Shown here: piece by piece, positions 13,646 to 22,839 of the stretch
Layout of the letters: every line of letters begins with the position of its first letter
Numbering within the stretch: position 1 is the first letter of the stretch
From: Gulosibacter macacae
Lineage (GTDB): Bacteria > Actinomycetota > Actinomycetes > Actinomycetales > Microbacteriaceae
NCBI RefSeq assembly: GCF_003865375.1
Contig: NZ_RQVS01000010.1
Location: forward strand, 54,768 to 118,767
Length of the DNA stretch: 64,000 nucleotides
Direction: 5' to 3'
Notes under the pieces: model-generated
Seen by the model: only the letters and a program-made list of their open reading frames with translations
The model's database searches: none
Told to the model about the DNA's origin: nothing
Program-made: the position numbers and the translations under genes

Positions 13646-14011
13646 ATGACGGCAACCCTCGAAGGAATCACCATGACCGAGCTCACGCACGGCGTGAAGC
13701 TCACCCAGCCCGCGGTCGACAAGGTGAAGGCGCTGCTCACCCAAGAGGGTCGTAGCGACCTGCGCCTGCGCGTCGCCGTGCAGCCCGGCGGATGCTCGGG
13801 TCTGATCTACCAGCTCTACTTCGACGAGCGCGAGCTCGAGAACGACGCCACCGTCGACTTCGATGGCGTCGAACTCATCGTCGATGAGATGAGCGTGCCC
13901 TACCTCGAGGGTGCGACCGTTGACTTCGCCGACACCATCGAAAAGCAGGGCTTCACCATCGACAACCCGAGCGCCGGCGGAAGCTGCGCTTGCGGCGACT
14001 CGTTCCACTAA
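13646..14011 (+). CDS. erpA: A-type iron-sulfur cluster carrier (ErpA/IscA-like)
   Basis: A 121-residue HesB/IscA-family protein that carries and inserts Fe-S clusters into apoproteins. The three cluster cysteines are present: GGCSG near residue 50 and CACG near 115-118. The start ATG at 13646 follows AGGAGGAA at 13636-13643; a second in-frame ATG at 13673 would give MTELTHGV, so the first 9 residues are uncertain. It sits immediately upstream of the cytochrome oxidase operon, separated by a terminator. Placement near respiratory genes is common in Actinobacteria. Confidence 0.93.
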   Translation: MTATLEGITMTELTHGVKLTQPAVDKVKALLTQEGRSDLRLRVAVQPGGCSGLIYQLYFDERELENDATVDFDGVELIVDEMSVPYLEGATVDFADTIEKQGFTIDNPSAGGSCACGDSFH

Positions 14012-14033
14012 AACCCGGCGACGACACGCCGAG

Positions 14034-14080
14034 AGGAAGGCACGCAGAGCACTGGCGATTGCGTGCCTTCCTGGTTTTTC
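14034..14080 (+). terminator. Rho-independent terminator after erpA
   Basis: A perfect 13-bp stem, AGGAAGGCACGCA (14034-14046) with its complement at 14060-14072, is followed by GGTTTTTC. This is a classic intrinsic terminator. Confidence 0.85.
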
Positions 14081-14170
14081 CCGGGGTATGACGTGCCGTC
14101 GGGCCGTACCCGCCCCGGGAATGTGGCTACACTGTGAATCATCTGTATGAGTCTTCTCGAAAGGTCCACC

Positions 14171-15094
14171 GTGCGGAAGAACCACCGGAAGAAGTGGGCG
14201 GCGCTGTCACTTGGCGCGGTCGCCACTCTCGTGCTCTCGGGCTGCACAGCGCAGGAGCTGAACGGCTACATGCCGGGTACCCCTGGAACGAGCGATTTGG
14301 GTGACTCCATCGCGACGTTCTGGGTCAACTCTTGGGTCACGCTGCTCGCTATCGGCTTCCTCACCTGGGGCCTAATCATCTGGGCGACGGTTGCGTACCG
14401 TCGCCGCAAGAACGAGAGCGGCATGCCGCTTCAGATGCGCTACCACATGCCGATCGAGATCATGTTCACCGTCATCCCGGTCATCCTCGTGTTCGGATTC
14501 TTTGCCTTCACCGCGCGCGACCAAGCGGTTGCGGAAGAGAACTTCACCGCGGATGAGATGGACGTGCACATTGAGGTCTATGGCAAGCAGTGGGCTTGGG
14601 ACTTCAACTACCTCGACGTGCCCGGCTCGCAGTACGCCGGCAACGTCTACTACCAGGGTGTGCAGGCCATCGAGTTGCGTGACGAAGAGGGCGCAACTAC
14701 CGGCGATATCGACAACTCGCAGCTGCCGCACCTCTACGTGCCGGTTAACGCGAACGTCACCATCGAACTCAAATCGCGCGACGTGGCACACTCGTTCTGG
14801 GTTCCGGCCTTCCACTACAAGGAAGACACCATCCCGGGCAAGACGAACACCTTCTCGTTCACCCCGACCGAAGAGGGCGTCTACATCGGTAAGTGCGCCG
14901 AGCTCTGTGGTGAGTACCACTCGATGATGCTCTTCGAGGTGCACGTGGTGTCGGCCGCGGAATACAACGCCCACATTGCTGACCTCGCAGCTCAGGGCAA
15001 TATCGGTGCGCGTGGCGACGAGTTCAACCGCAACGAGCACAGCCCCGGCACCAAGGTTCCGGTCATCGACCACGGCTCCGACGAAGAGCACTAA
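14171..15094 (+). CDS. ctaC: Cytochrome c oxidase subunit II (aa3 type)
   Basis: A 307-residue lipoprotein subunit carrying the CuA centre that accepts electrons from cytochrome c. The signal peptide has a basic start (VRKNHRKKW), a hydrophobic core and the lipobox LSGC (Cys25). Two membrane helices follow at about 55-80 and 100-120. The CuA motif CAELCGEYHSMM contains both cysteines, the Glu, the His and the Met ligand. I prefer the GTG at 14171 because GAAAGG lies 7 bp upstream; an ATG at 14147 would add 8 residues. First gene of ctaC-ctaD-ctaF. The soluble domain faces outside. Confidence 0.95.
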   Translation: MRKNHRKKWAALSLGAVATLVLSGCTAQELNGYMPGTPGTSDLGDSIATFWVNSWVTLLAIGFLTWGLIIWATVAYRRRKNESGMPLQMRYHMPIEIMFTVIPVILVFGFFAFTARDQAVAEENFTADEMDVHIEVYGKQWAWDFNYLDVPGSQYAGNVYYQGVQAIELRDEEGATTGDIDNSQLPHLYVPVNANVTIELKSRDVAHSFWVPAFHYKEDTIPGKTNTFSFTPTEEGVYIGKCAELCGEYHSMMLFEVHVVSAAEYNAHIADLAAQGNIGARGDEFNRNEHSPGTKVPVIDHGSDEEH

Positions 15095-15115
15095 GCAACA
15101 AGGCAGGGTGAAATC

Positions 15116-16831
15116 ATGACTTCAACGCTGAATCGGCCCGCCGAGGCACAGCAGTCGGCGACAGTGGTCGACGCAAACCGCAACACGACCGGCAGCAAGG
15201 GCAGCGTCATTATTGACTGGCTGACCACGACTGACCACAAGAAGATCGGGTACATGTACCTCATCTCTTCGGTGGTGTGGTTCTGCATCGGTGGCGTGAT
15301 GGCGCTGCTCATCCGTGGCCAGCTCTTTGCTCCCGGCATGGAGATGATCGCGACCAAGGAGCAGTACAACCAGCTGTTCACCATGCACGGCACGATCATG
15401 CTGCTCATGTTCGCGACGCCGCTGTTCTCAGGGTTTGCGAACGCGCTGCTGCCGCTGCAGATCGGTACCGCTGACGTCGCCTTCCCGCGACTCAACGCCT
15501 TCGCATACTGGCTCTACACCTTTGGCGCGATCATCGCCGTGCTCGGCTTCCTCACCCCACAGGGTGCGGCCTCGTTTGGTTGGACGGCCTACACACCGCT
15601 CTCGCTCACGACCTTCTCACCTGGCGCCGGTGGTGACCTCTGGATCGCTGGTCTGGCACTGACCGGTTACGGCACCATCTTCGGTGCGGTGAACTTCATT
15701 ACGACCATCATCACGATGCGTGCCCCGGGTATGACCATGTGGCGTATGCCGATCTTCACCTGGAATGTGCTCATCACCTCGATCCTCGTGCTCTTCGCCT
15801 TCCCGGTGCTTACTGTGGCTTGGTTCGCGCTGCTCATGGACCGCGTGTTCCTCACCCACATCTATGACGTGAACGCTGGCGGCACCATTCTGTACCAGCA
15901 TCTGTTCTGGTTCTTCGGGCATCCAGAGGTGTACGTCATCGCGCTGCCGTTCTTCGGTATCGTCTCCGAAATTTTCCCCGTGTTCAGCCGCAAGCCGATC
16001 TTCGGGTACAAGACGCTCGTGCTCGCGACCATCGCAATTGCCGCACTGTCCGCCTCGGTGTGGGCACACCACATGTACGTCACCGGCTCGGTGCTCCTGC
16101 CGTTCTTCGCGCTCATGACCATGCTCATTGCAGTACCCACTGGCGTGAAGATCTTCAACTGGATCGGCACCATGTGGCGCGGTTCGATCACCTTCGAAAC
16201 GCCGATGCTCTGGTCGCTTGGCTTCCTCGTGTCGTTCGTCTTCGGTGGTCTCACCGGTGTCATCCTCGCGTCGCCGATGCTCGACTTCCACGTCTCGGAC
16301 ACCTACTTCGTGGTCGCACACTTCCACTACGTCATCTTCGGTACCGTCGTGTTCGCGATGTTCGCGGGCTTCTACTTCTGGTGGCCGAAGTGGACGGGCA
16401 AGATGCTCAACGAAGGCCTCGGCAAGGTGCACTTCTGGCTGCTGTTCATCGGCTTCCACCTCACCTTCCTCGTGCAGCACTGGCTCGGCGTCATGGGCAT
16501 GCCGCGTCGCTATTACACCTACCAGGCTGAAGACCACTTCACGTGGATGAACCAGGTCTCGACGATTGGAGCGATTGTGCTCGCGGTCTCGATGCTCCCG
16601 TTCTTCTTGAACGTGTTTATCACCGCGCGTCGTGCACCGAAGGTGACGGTCAACGACCCGTGGGGCTACGGTGGCTCGCTCGAGTGGGCGACCAGTTGCC
16701 CGCCTCCGCGTCACAACTTCACGTCGATCCCGCGTATCCGTTCGGAACGCCCGGCGTTCGACCTCAACCACCCTGAACTCGCCGTTCCCGGTGCCCACGA
16801 TGAGCCGGCGACCGTTGGCGGAAAGGCCTAA
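15116..16831 (+). CDS. ctaD: Cytochrome c oxidase subunit I (aa3 type)
   Basis: A 571-residue heme-copper oxidase catalytic subunit with twelve membrane helices, reducing O2 to water and pumping protons. Visible landmarks are TMHGTIM (low-spin heme His), [10 protein letters not shown] (CuB His and the cross-linked Tyr), WAHHMYVTG (the two CuB histidines) and [10 protein letters not shown] (heme a3 and heme a ligands). The C-terminal tail of about 50 residues is cytoplasmic. AGGGTG precedes the ATG. It starts 21 bp after ctaC and 6 bp separate it from ctaF. In Actinobacteria this subunit works in a supercomplex with the QcrABC genes, which lie 3 kb downstream on the other strand. Confidence 0.97.
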   Translation: MTSTLNRPAEAQQSATVVDANRNTTGSKGSVIIDWLTTTDHKKIGYMYLISSVVWFCIGGVMALLIRGQLFAPGMEMIATKEQYNQLFTMHGTIMLLMFATPLFSGFANALLPLQIGTADVAFPRLNAFAYWLYTFGAIIAVLGFLTPQGAASFGWTAYTPLSLTTFSPGAGGDLWIAGLALTGYGTIFGAVNFITTIITMRAPGMTMWRMPIFTWNVLITSILVLFAFPVLTVAWFALLMDRVFLTHIYDVNAGGTILYQHLFWFFGHPEVYVIALPFFGIVSEIFPVFSRKPIFGYKTLVLATIAIAALSASVWAHHMYVTGSVLLPFFALMTMLIAVPTGVKIFNWIGTMWRGSITFETPMLWSLGFLVSFVFGGLTGVILASPMLDFHVSDTYFVVAHFHYVIFGTVVFAMFAGFYFWWPKWTGKMLNEGLGKVHFWLLFIGFHLTFLVQHWLGVMGMPRRYYTYQAEDHFTWMNQVSTIGAIVLAVSMLPFFLNVFITARRAPKVTVNDPWGYGGSLEWATSCPPPRHNFTSIPRIRSERPAFDLNHPELAVPGAHDEPATVGGKA

Positions 16832-16837
16832 GCTCCG

Positions 16838-17257
16838 ATGAATACCACTCGCAAGATTCTTTGGTGGCTCACTGGCTTCTATGCTGCAGTGTCGGTGTTC
16901 TACATCGCGTGGACCACGATCAACGACGGCGCCCCGGAGTGGGTTGGCTCGGTGAGCTTCCCGCTGATGTTCGCGTTCTCTGCGTTCATTGCCTTCTACC
17001 TCGGCCTTGAGAACAAGCCTTTTGCGAGGAAGCCGCTTCCGGAAGACCGCCTCGATGCTGAAATCAGCGACGCGGATGAAGAACTCGGTTTCTTCGCGCC
17101 GCACTCGATGTGGCCGCTACTGCTTGCCGCTGGCATTAGCGCCGTGTTCATGAGCATCGCGTTCGGCTGGTGGCCGGCCTTCTGGTTCGCCCCGGTCGCG
17201 CTGGTGGCCCTGCTCGGTTGGATGTTTGAGTTCTACCGCGGCAAGTTCGGACACTAG
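16838..17257 (+). CDS. ctaF: Cytochrome c oxidase subunit IV
   Basis: A 139-residue membrane subunit found in actinobacterial aa3 oxidases. Four helices are visible at about residues 7-27, 35-55, 87-107 and 110-130, with an acidic cytoplasmic loop between the second and third (DAEISDADEELGFF). It starts 6 bp after ctaD, so it is translationally linked. The subunit supports oxidase assembly; it has no redox centre. A perfect terminator follows. Confidence 0.92.
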   Translation: MNTTRKILWWLTGFYAAVSVFYIAWTTINDGAPEWVGSVSFPLMFAFSAFIAFYLGLENKPFARKPLPEDRLDAEISDADEELGFFAPHSMWPLLLAAGISAVFMSIAFGWWPAFWFAPVALVALLGWMFEFYRGKFGH

Positions 17258-17274
17258 CGAATAAACCCTGTTTC

Positions 17275-17298
17275 GGCCCCGCTCTTCGGAGCGGGGCC
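17275..17298 (+). terminator. Intrinsic terminator after ctaF
   Basis: A perfect 10-bp stem, GGCCCCGCTC with its complement around a TTCG tetraloop, followed by GTTTCGTTT. It ends the ctaCDF transcript. Confidence 0.85.
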
Positions 17299-17345
17299 GT
17301 TTCGTTTCCTAGAAGCGAGCCTGTCGAGGCCGATACGCTCGGCGC

Positions 17346-18458
17346 ATGGGCACCCTCACCGCATCCCGCCGTCGGGAACTCGCAGAGTTGCGACTCGTCA
17401 ACCAGGGTCTTGTCGATCGACCGTTCGCTACGCCGCTCGAGGCGGTGACCCACCTCGTGTGTCTTCAGGGTCAGCATCTGCCGGGCGTGCTCGCAGCGCC
17501 TGCCCTACGTGTCGCCGGTGGCACCCGCCAGCAAGTCATCGAGGCGTGCAATCGGGGTGAACTCGCGCGCGGTTACCCAATGCGCGGCACGGTGTTCATG
17601 ACGGCAGCGAGCGATCTTGCGTGGATGACGGAGCTCACCCGCGACCGTCAGCGCGCGAGCGCGGCGAAACGCTTCGTGGAGCATGGCTTCACGGAGGAGA
17701 TCCTCGAGCTGGCCGCTGAGACCGCACGTGCCGCCCTCGCAGTCGCTGGTGGGAGCCTGAGTCGCGAGGCGGTTGCCGAGGCGCTTGGCGCCGCAGGTAT
17801 CGCTCTTGACAGCGGACAGCGCTATCACCTGCTCGTCACCCTCATGGTGCGTGGCGATCTCGCGTACGGCCCGCTGCGTGGCAGAGACCAACTGCTTGTC
17901 GACGCGCATGCGTGGCTCCCCGATGACGGCACCCTCGAAGCACGCTTCAATGGTGACGAGGATGCTGCGATCACCGAATGGCTCAGACGGTACCTCGCTG
18001 GACACGGCCCGGCGACGCTGCGTGACTTCAGCTGGTGGACGAAGCTACCGCTTGGTCGCTTGCGCAAGCTCGAAGCGGCAGCGACAGCAACACTCGTGCA
18101 ATACGGCGAGGATGCACTCGGAGAGACGCTGTGGGGCCCGTCAGGGCTCGTAGAGCGTCGGAGTGCACTCGGACCTGCCGTGCGGCGTGGCAGGCTTCTC
18201 CCGGCGTTTGACGAGGTGGTGCTCGGGTATCCCGATCGCGAACTCATCGTCGAGGCCGAGCACCACCCGAAGCTCGTGCCCGGCAACAACGGCGTCTTTC
18301 AGGCAACGGCGCATCGCGATGGAAAAGTGGTCGGTATCTGGAAGCCGAGCGCATCCAAGCCTGGGGGAGAGGTGCCGCTCATCCCCTTCGCCGAACTTCC
18401 TGCTGTCGCGCTACGGGAGTTCGCGGCCGCGTACTGCGAATATCCGCATCCAGATTGA
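17346..18458 (+). CDS. Winged-helix DNA-binding protein of the HTH_42 / YcaQ-AlkZ family
   Basis: A 370-residue protein of the HTH_42 superfamily, whose studied members (YcaQ, AlkZ) are DNA glycosylases acting on crosslinks or bulky alkylation. The glycosylase-type motif with two glutamines (LQGQH, Gln41 and Gln43) is present near the N-terminus in VTHLVCLQGQ. Winged-helix repeats fill the rest, with the family motif GPATLRDFSWWTKLP at about 219-233 and PAFDEVVLGYPDRE near 286. Substrate is unknown; a role in DNA repair is inference from the family. No clear Shine-Dalgarno precedes the ATG. It is convergent with qcrB, with a shared terminator. Confidence 0.8.
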   Translation: MGTLTASRRRELAELRLVNQGLVDRPFATPLEAVTHLVCLQGQHLPGVLAAPALRVAGGTRQQVIEACNRGELARGYPMRGTVFMTAASDLAWMTELTRDRQRASAAKRFVEHGFTEEILELAAETARAALAVAGGSLSREAVAEALGAAGIALDSGQRYHLLVTLMVRGDLAYGPLRGRDQLLVDAHAWLPDDGTLEARFNGDEDAAITEWLRRYLAGHGPATLRDFSWWTKLPLGRLRKLEAAATATLVQYGEDALGETLWGPSGLVERRSALGPAVRRGRLLPAFDEVVLGYPDRELIVEAEHHPKLVPGNNGVFQATAHRDGKVVGIWKPSASKPGGEVPLIPFAELPAVALREFAAAYCEYPHPD

Positions 18459-18473
18459 ACTCATCGGGACAAC

Positions 18474-18510
18474 GAAAGACCCCCGGATGTATTCCATCCG
18501 GGGGTCTTTC
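18474..18510. terminator. Bidirectional terminator between the winged-helix gene and qcrB
   Basis: Arms 18474-18489 and 18495-18510 form a perfect 16-bp stem with a TATTC loop; the arm bases are GAAAGACCCCCGGATG. A-rich and T-rich flanks on either side suit termination of both convergent genes. Confidence 0.85.
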
Positions 18511-18520
18511 GTGCGGTGAA

Positions 18521-20143
18521 CTAGTGCTTCAGCTCACCGTGGTGTTCGTGGTGCGCAGCCTCGATCTCGGCCGGGGTGAGCGGCTCGAGACGGTCGGCGA
18601 AGAACCAGCGCGACAGCGTGGCGCGGAACTTCTCGCTGCCCTTGACCTTGCCCGTGGCCGGGTCGGGCTGAGCAACGATGGGCTGGTACGAGTTGTACGA
18701 CACGAGCTTCCAGCGCTCGTCTTCCTCAACCGGGATTTCCACTTCCTGGAACTCACCGTGCGGAAGGCGGATGATGCGGCCCGACTCGGTGCCGTGCAGG
18801 GCAACGGCGCGGTCGGCACGCTGCAGTGCCAGGCAGGCGCGCTTGGTCACCCAGAAGGTAATGATGGTGCCGAAGATGAGCCAGAACTGAAGCGCGTGAA
18901 TCACGTGCTCCATGGCCATGTGGAAGTGCGTGGCGATGAGGTCAGACGAAGCCGCAGCCCACATGGTGGCGTAGAAGCTCATCCAGGCCACACCGAGCGC
19001 GGTACGCGTCGGAGCGTTACGCGGGCGGTCGAGGATGTGGTGCTCGCGCTTGTCGCCAGTGATCCACGCCTCGAGGAACGGGTAGACGAACAACCCGATC
19101 ACGAAGATACCCATCATGAGGAAGGGCACGAGAATCGCCCAGGTGACCGTGTAGTCACCAAGCGGCATCTCCCAGCCCGGCGGGATGAGACGCAGCGCGC
19201 CATCACCGAAGCCGATGTACCAGTCAGGCTGGGTACCGGCCGACACGGGGGAGGGGTCGTACGGGCCGTAGTTCCAGATCGGGTTGATCTGGAAGAACGA
19301 GGCGATACCGAAGATGATGCCGAGCACGATGAACAGGAAGCCGACTGCCTTCGTGGCGAAGACCGGGAGCACCGGGTTGCCGACGACGTTCTGGTTCGTG
19401 TGACCGGGGCCCGGCCATTGGGTGTGCTTGTTGATCACCATGAGCAGCATGTGCATCGCGAGGAACACGATGAGCAGTGCCGGCAGGATCATGATGTGTA
19501 GCGAGTAGAGGCGGCCAACGATCATGTCGCCGGGGAATTCGCCACCGAACAGCCAGAACGAGATCCAGGTGCCGAGGACCGGCACACCCTTGATCATGCC
19601 GTCAACGATGCGCAGACCGTTACCCGAGAGCAGGTCGTCGGGGAGCGAGTAGCCCGAGAAGCCCTCGAGCATCGCGATGATCCAGAGCACAAGACCGATG
19701 ATCCAGTTGAGCTCACGCGGCTTGCGGAACGCACCGGTGAAGAAGATGCGGGCCATGTGCAGCATGGTCGAGGCCACGAACAGCAGCGCTGCCCAGTGGT
19801 GCACCTGACGCATGAGCAGGCCACCGCGCACGTCGAACGAGATGTCAAGCGTCGAGGCCATCGCCGCCGACATCTCCATCCCCTTCATCGGGATGTACGA
19901 GCCGTGGTAGGTCGTGTGCGCCATCGACGGGTCGAAGAAGAAGGTGAGGAAGGTTCCCGAAAGCAGGATGGCGATGAAGCTGTAGAGCGCCACCTCACCG
20001 AGCATGAACGACCAGTGGTCGGGGAAGATCTTGCGACCGAATTCCTTGACCGCGCCAGAGATGCTCGTGCGGTCGTCGATCCAGCTGGAGGCCTTGGCAA
20101 TTGCGCTGCCTTCGGCCACGGGTGCCTTATACGTTGTAGTCAT
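18521..20143 (-). CDS. qcrB: Cytochrome bc1 complex cytochrome b subunit
   Basis: A 540-residue di-heme cytochrome b of the menaquinol:cytochrome c oxidoreductase. Helix features include RQVHHWAALLF with the heme histidines, GYSLPDDLLSG, and the second histidine pair around LHIMILPALLIVFLAMH. The quinol-site loop equivalent to PEWY reads QPDWYIGF. The C-terminal extension of about 120 residues is typical of Actinobacteria. I chose the ATG at 20143 (MTTTYKAP); it overlaps qcrA by 17 bp. This is the last gene of ctaE-qcrC-qcrA-qcrB. Confidence 0.95.
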   Translation of the reverse strand: MTTTYKAPVAEGSAIAKASSWIDDRTSISGAVKEFGRKIFPDHWSFMLGEVALYSFIAILLSGTFLTFFFDPSMAHTTYHGSYIPMKGMEMSAAMASTLDISFDVRGGLLMRQVHHWAALLFVASTMLHMARIFFTGAFRKPRELNWIIGLVLWIIAMLEGFSGYSLPDDLLSGNGLRIVDGMIKGVPVLGTWISFWLFGGEFPGDMIVGRLYSLHIMILPALLIVFLAMHMLLMVINKHTQWPGPGHTNQNVVGNPVLPVFATKAVGFLFIVLGIIFGIASFFQINPIWNYGPYDPSPVSAGTQPDWYIGFGDGALRLIPPGWEMPLGDYTVTWAILVPFLMMGIFVIGLFVYPFLEAWITGDKREHHILDRPRNAPTRTALGVAWMSFYATMWAAASSDLIATHFHMAMEHVIHALQFWLIFGTIITFWVTKRACLALQRADRAVALHGTESGRIIRLPHGEFQEVEIPVEEDERWKLVSYNSYQPIVAQPDPATGKVKGSEKFRATLSRWFFADRLEPLTPAEIEAAHHEHHGELKH

Positions 20144-21218
20144 GACGACGCTCCCAGAAAGTCGGTCCAACGGGCTCGTGGAAGTCGCTCTGGGCGACGA
20201 GGTAACCCTCTTCGTTCACTGCGATCGGCAGCTGGGGTAGCGGACGACCGGCCGGGCCGAAGATCACCTTGCAGTGCTCGGTGACATCGAACTGCGACTG
20301 GTGGCAGGGGCAGAGCAGGTGGTGGGTCTGCTGCTCGTAGAGCGCCACCGGGCAACCCACGTGGGTGCAGACCTTCGAGTAGGCCACGATGCCGTGGTAC
20401 GACCAGTCCTTGCGGTCCTCGCGCTCCTTAAGGCGGTCCTCGGGGAGGCGCATGAGCAGCACGACGGCCTTGGCCTTCGCGTCGAGGAAGCCGGGCTCGT
20501 GGTTTTCCTTCATCTCGATGAGCGTTTCGGGAATGACGTGGAACGCCGAACCGATCGTCACATCCGAGGCGCGGATGGGGGTGCCCGAGGGGTCGCGCAC
20601 GAGGCGGACACCCTCAGCCCACTTGGTCTCGTGGAGGAGCTTGACCGGCTTCTCGTTGTTCGCGTTGTACATATCGCGAAGCATGACGATGCCGGGCAGC
20701 GGCAGTGCGAGCACGGCACCGATGAGCGAGTTGCGCAGGAGCTTACGACGCGAGAAGCCCGACTCTTCGTCGGCCTGCGCGAAGATCTCGGCCACACGCT
20801 GGCGGGTGGCTGGGGTGCCACGAGTCTCGTGACGGGCCTCCACCATCTCGGTGTCCTTCATGAGGTACTTGGCCCACGCGACGGCACCAATGCCGAGGGT
20901 GAGCATGCCGAAGGCAATGCCGATACCCAGGAAGAAGTTGTTCGCTCGGACCGTCGTGATGTCGGCGCGATCGATCGGCCAAATGAAGTACGCCACAACG
21001 GCGAACAGCGTGAAGGCCAGCGAGATCCAGAACAGCAGGACAACTACCCGCTCAGCGTTCTTCGCCTTCTTCGGGTCCTTGTCGGTGACACGCTCGTGGT
21101 GTTCCGCCATGCCCGGGTTCTCGAAGCCGTCGGCAGGCAGGAGAGCCGAGCCGGCGCTCACCGAGCGGTCCGACGAATTGGCGGTTCGGAGCTCCCCGCC
21201 GTGTTCGTCTTCAGCCAT
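20127..21218 (-). CDS. qcrA: Cytochrome bc1 complex Rieske iron-sulfur subunit
   Basis: A 363-residue Rieske protein. Three membrane helices (about 70-92, 105-127 and 160-180) are typical of the actinobacterial type. The [2Fe-2S] ligands are in CTHVGC (Cys284, His286) and CPCHQSQFD (Cys303, His306), with the disulfide cysteines 289 and 305. The N-terminal about 60 residues are hydrophilic and acidic. The gene overlaps qcrB at its 3' end, and qcrC ends 53 bp upstream of its start. Confidence 0.96.
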   Translation of the reverse strand: MAEDEHGGELRTANSSDRSVSAGSALLPADGFENPGMAEHHERVTDKDPKKAKNAERVVVLLFWISLAFTLFAVVAYFIWPIDRADITTVRANNFFLGIGIAFGMLTLGIGAVAWAKYLMKDTEMVEARHETRGTPATRQRVAEIFAQADEESGFSRRKLLRNSLIGAVLALPLPGIVMLRDMYNANNEKPVKLLHETKWAEGVRLVRDPSGTPIRASDVTIGSAFHVIPETLIEMKENHEPGFLDAKAKAVVLLMRLPEDRLKEREDRKDWSYHGIVAYSKVCTHVGCPVALYEQQTHHLLCPCHQSQFDVTEHCKVIFGPAGRPLPQLPIAVNEEGYLVAQSDFHEPVGPTFWERRHDYNV

Positions 21219-21271
21219 GGGTATCCCTTTCTGGATTGTGAAGCAGCAAAAAAATCGTCAAAAGTTGTGCG

Positions 21272-22108
21272 CTAGTTCGGGCGCGAGGTGAGCCAGATGG
21301 CAGCGGCAACCGCGGCACCCAGACCGAAGATCCAGATGAACAGACCCTCTGCAACCGGACCAACCGAACCGAGGTTGTAGCCACCGACCATCGAGGTGTT
21401 GTCGGTCATCCACTCGATCGACGCGATGATGTCGCGCTTGTCTTCGGGGGAGAGGTTCGTGTCGCTGAACACGGGCATGTTCTGCGGTCCAGTCACCATG
21501 GCCTCGTAGAGGTGTGCGGCTGAAACGGTCTGCAGCTCGGGAGCGAACTTACCTTCGGTGAGTGCACCACCAGCGGCGGCAACGTTGTGGCACATCGCAC
21601 AGTTGATGCGGAAGAGTTCTGCACCGTTCGCGAGGTCGGCCTCGGAAGCGAGGAACTCTGCATCCGGGATAGCCGGGCCGGGGGCGAGCGAGGCGACGTA
21701 GGCGGCCATCTGCAGGGTCGCGGTCTGGTCGAACTGCGGTTCCTTCTTCTGCGCCTGCGGACCGTTCATCTGCATCGGCATACGGCCGGTGCCGACCTGG
21801 AAGTCGACGGCGGCGGCGCCAACACCGATCAAGCTCGGGCCGTTCTCGGTACCGACTGCATCCATGCCGTGGCAGGTGGCGCAGTTGGCAGCGAACAGGG
21901 CCTCGCCCTTTTCGATGGTCTCGGCGCTGAGCATGTCGACCTGAGTCGACTCTTCAGCGGCGGTGGCAGCGACGGTGTCGACGGCGGCGTAGGCACCACC
22001 GGTCAGGAGCAGACCGATACCGAGCAGAGCTGCCGTGGCGAGCGGATTACGGCGGCCGCGCTTGCGTGACTTCTTCGCGGTCGACCGGTGCTTCGTTGCA
22101 AGGGACAT
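21272..22108 (-). CDS. qcrC: Cytochrome bc1 complex di-heme cytochrome c subunit
   Basis: A 278-residue c-type cytochrome with two heme-binding motifs, CATCHG (Cys76, Cys79, His80) and CAMCHN (Cys170, Cys173, His174). It has a very basic N-terminus (KHRSTAKKSRKRGRR), an uncleaved or signal-type helix at about 22-42 and a C-terminal anchor near 250-270. In Actinobacteria this di-heme subunit passes electrons directly to CuA of the oxidase, replacing soluble cytochrome c. I chose the ATG at 22108 because CAGGAGAAG lies 7 bp upstream; the longer frame overlaps ctaE and is not real. Confidence 0.95.
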   Translation of the reverse strand: MSLATKHRSTAKKSRKRGRRNPLATAALLGIGLLLTGGAYAAVDTVAATAAEESTQVDMLSAETIEKGEALFAANCATCHGMDAVGTENGPSLIGVGAAAVDFQVGTGRMPMQMNGPQAQKKEPQFDQTATLQMAAYVASLAPGPAIPDAEFLASEADLANGAELFRINCAMCHNVAAAGGALTEGKFAPELQTVSAAHLYEAMVTGPQNMPVFSDTNLSPEDKRDIIASIEWMTDNTSMVGGYNLGSVGPVAEGLFIWIFGLGAAVAAAIWLTSRPN

Positions 22109-22130
22109 GTGGAGCTTCTCCTGGTGACGA

Positions 22131-22763
22131 CTACGAGATGAACGGAAGGATGTAGATGACGAAGAACAGGCCAACCCACACCACGTCAACAAAGTGCCAG
22201 TAGTACGAGATGGCGATCGCGCTCGACGCCTCACGCTTACCCATCTTGCGCACCGCGTAGAGGCGAGCGATCACGATGAGGAAGGCGATGATGCCACCGA
22301 GCACGTGCAGACCGTGGAAGCCGGTCGACATGTAGAAGGCGCTCGTGAAGGCATTGAGGTTGAAGACATAGCCCTCGCTGACGAGCGTGGCGTACTCCCA
22401 CACCTGACCCGAGACGAAGATCGCGCCGAGGATGGCCGAGAGGTAGAACCACTCAATGGTTCCCCACTTGCCGTTCTCGCGGTTCTTCTGGCCGCGCTCA
22501 GCGGCCATGACACCAAACTGACACGTCACCGAGCTCGCAACGAGGATCACAGTGTTGATCGTCGAGAACGGGATGTTCATGATGTCGTGACCGGCCTGGA
22601 ACTGCTCCGGCGCCATTGCGCGAAGCGTGAAGTAGATCGCAAACAGGCCCGCGAAGAACATCACTTCGGAGCCGAGCCAGACGATCGTTCCGATGGCGAC
22701 GGTGTTCGGACGGTGCACCCGTGGGGCGCTCGAGGCAGGAGTTAGTGAAGTCACAGTCCCCAT
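22131..22763 (-). CDS. ctaE: Cytochrome c oxidase subunit III
   Basis: A 210-residue oxidase subunit with five membrane helices. Landmarks are WLGSEVMFFAGLFA, STGFHGLHVLGG and SYYWHFVDVVWVGLFF, all characteristic of subunit III. The ATG at 22763 gives MGTVTSL; the longer open frame upstream runs antisense through trpD and is a shadow. It heads the operon ctaE-qcrC-qcrA-qcrB. It diverges from trpD with about 76 bp between the starts, which must hold both promoters. Confidence 0.95.
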   Translation of the reverse strand: MGTVTSLTPASSAPRVHRPNTVAIGTIVWLGSEVMFFAGLFAIYFTLRAMAPEQFQAGHDIMNIPFSTINTVILVASSVTCQFGVMAAERGQKNRENGKWGTIEWFYLSAILGAIFVSGQVWEYATLVSEGYVFNLNAFTSAFYMSTGFHGLHVLGGIIAFLIVIARLYAVRKMGKREASSAIAISYYWHFVDVVWVGLFFVIYILPFIS

Positions 22764-22839
22764 TATGACCGATTTCCCAGGTTCGCCAAGTTGCCGGGCT
22801 GTTCCGCGTGCCGTTCCGCATCCCACTATGCTTTGCCGC

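Noticed and set aside
15617..17104. 495-codon open frame on the - strand opposite ctaD/ctaF
   Set aside because: The product is Arg/Glu/His-rich without domains; it mirrors the codon pattern of the membrane genes on +.
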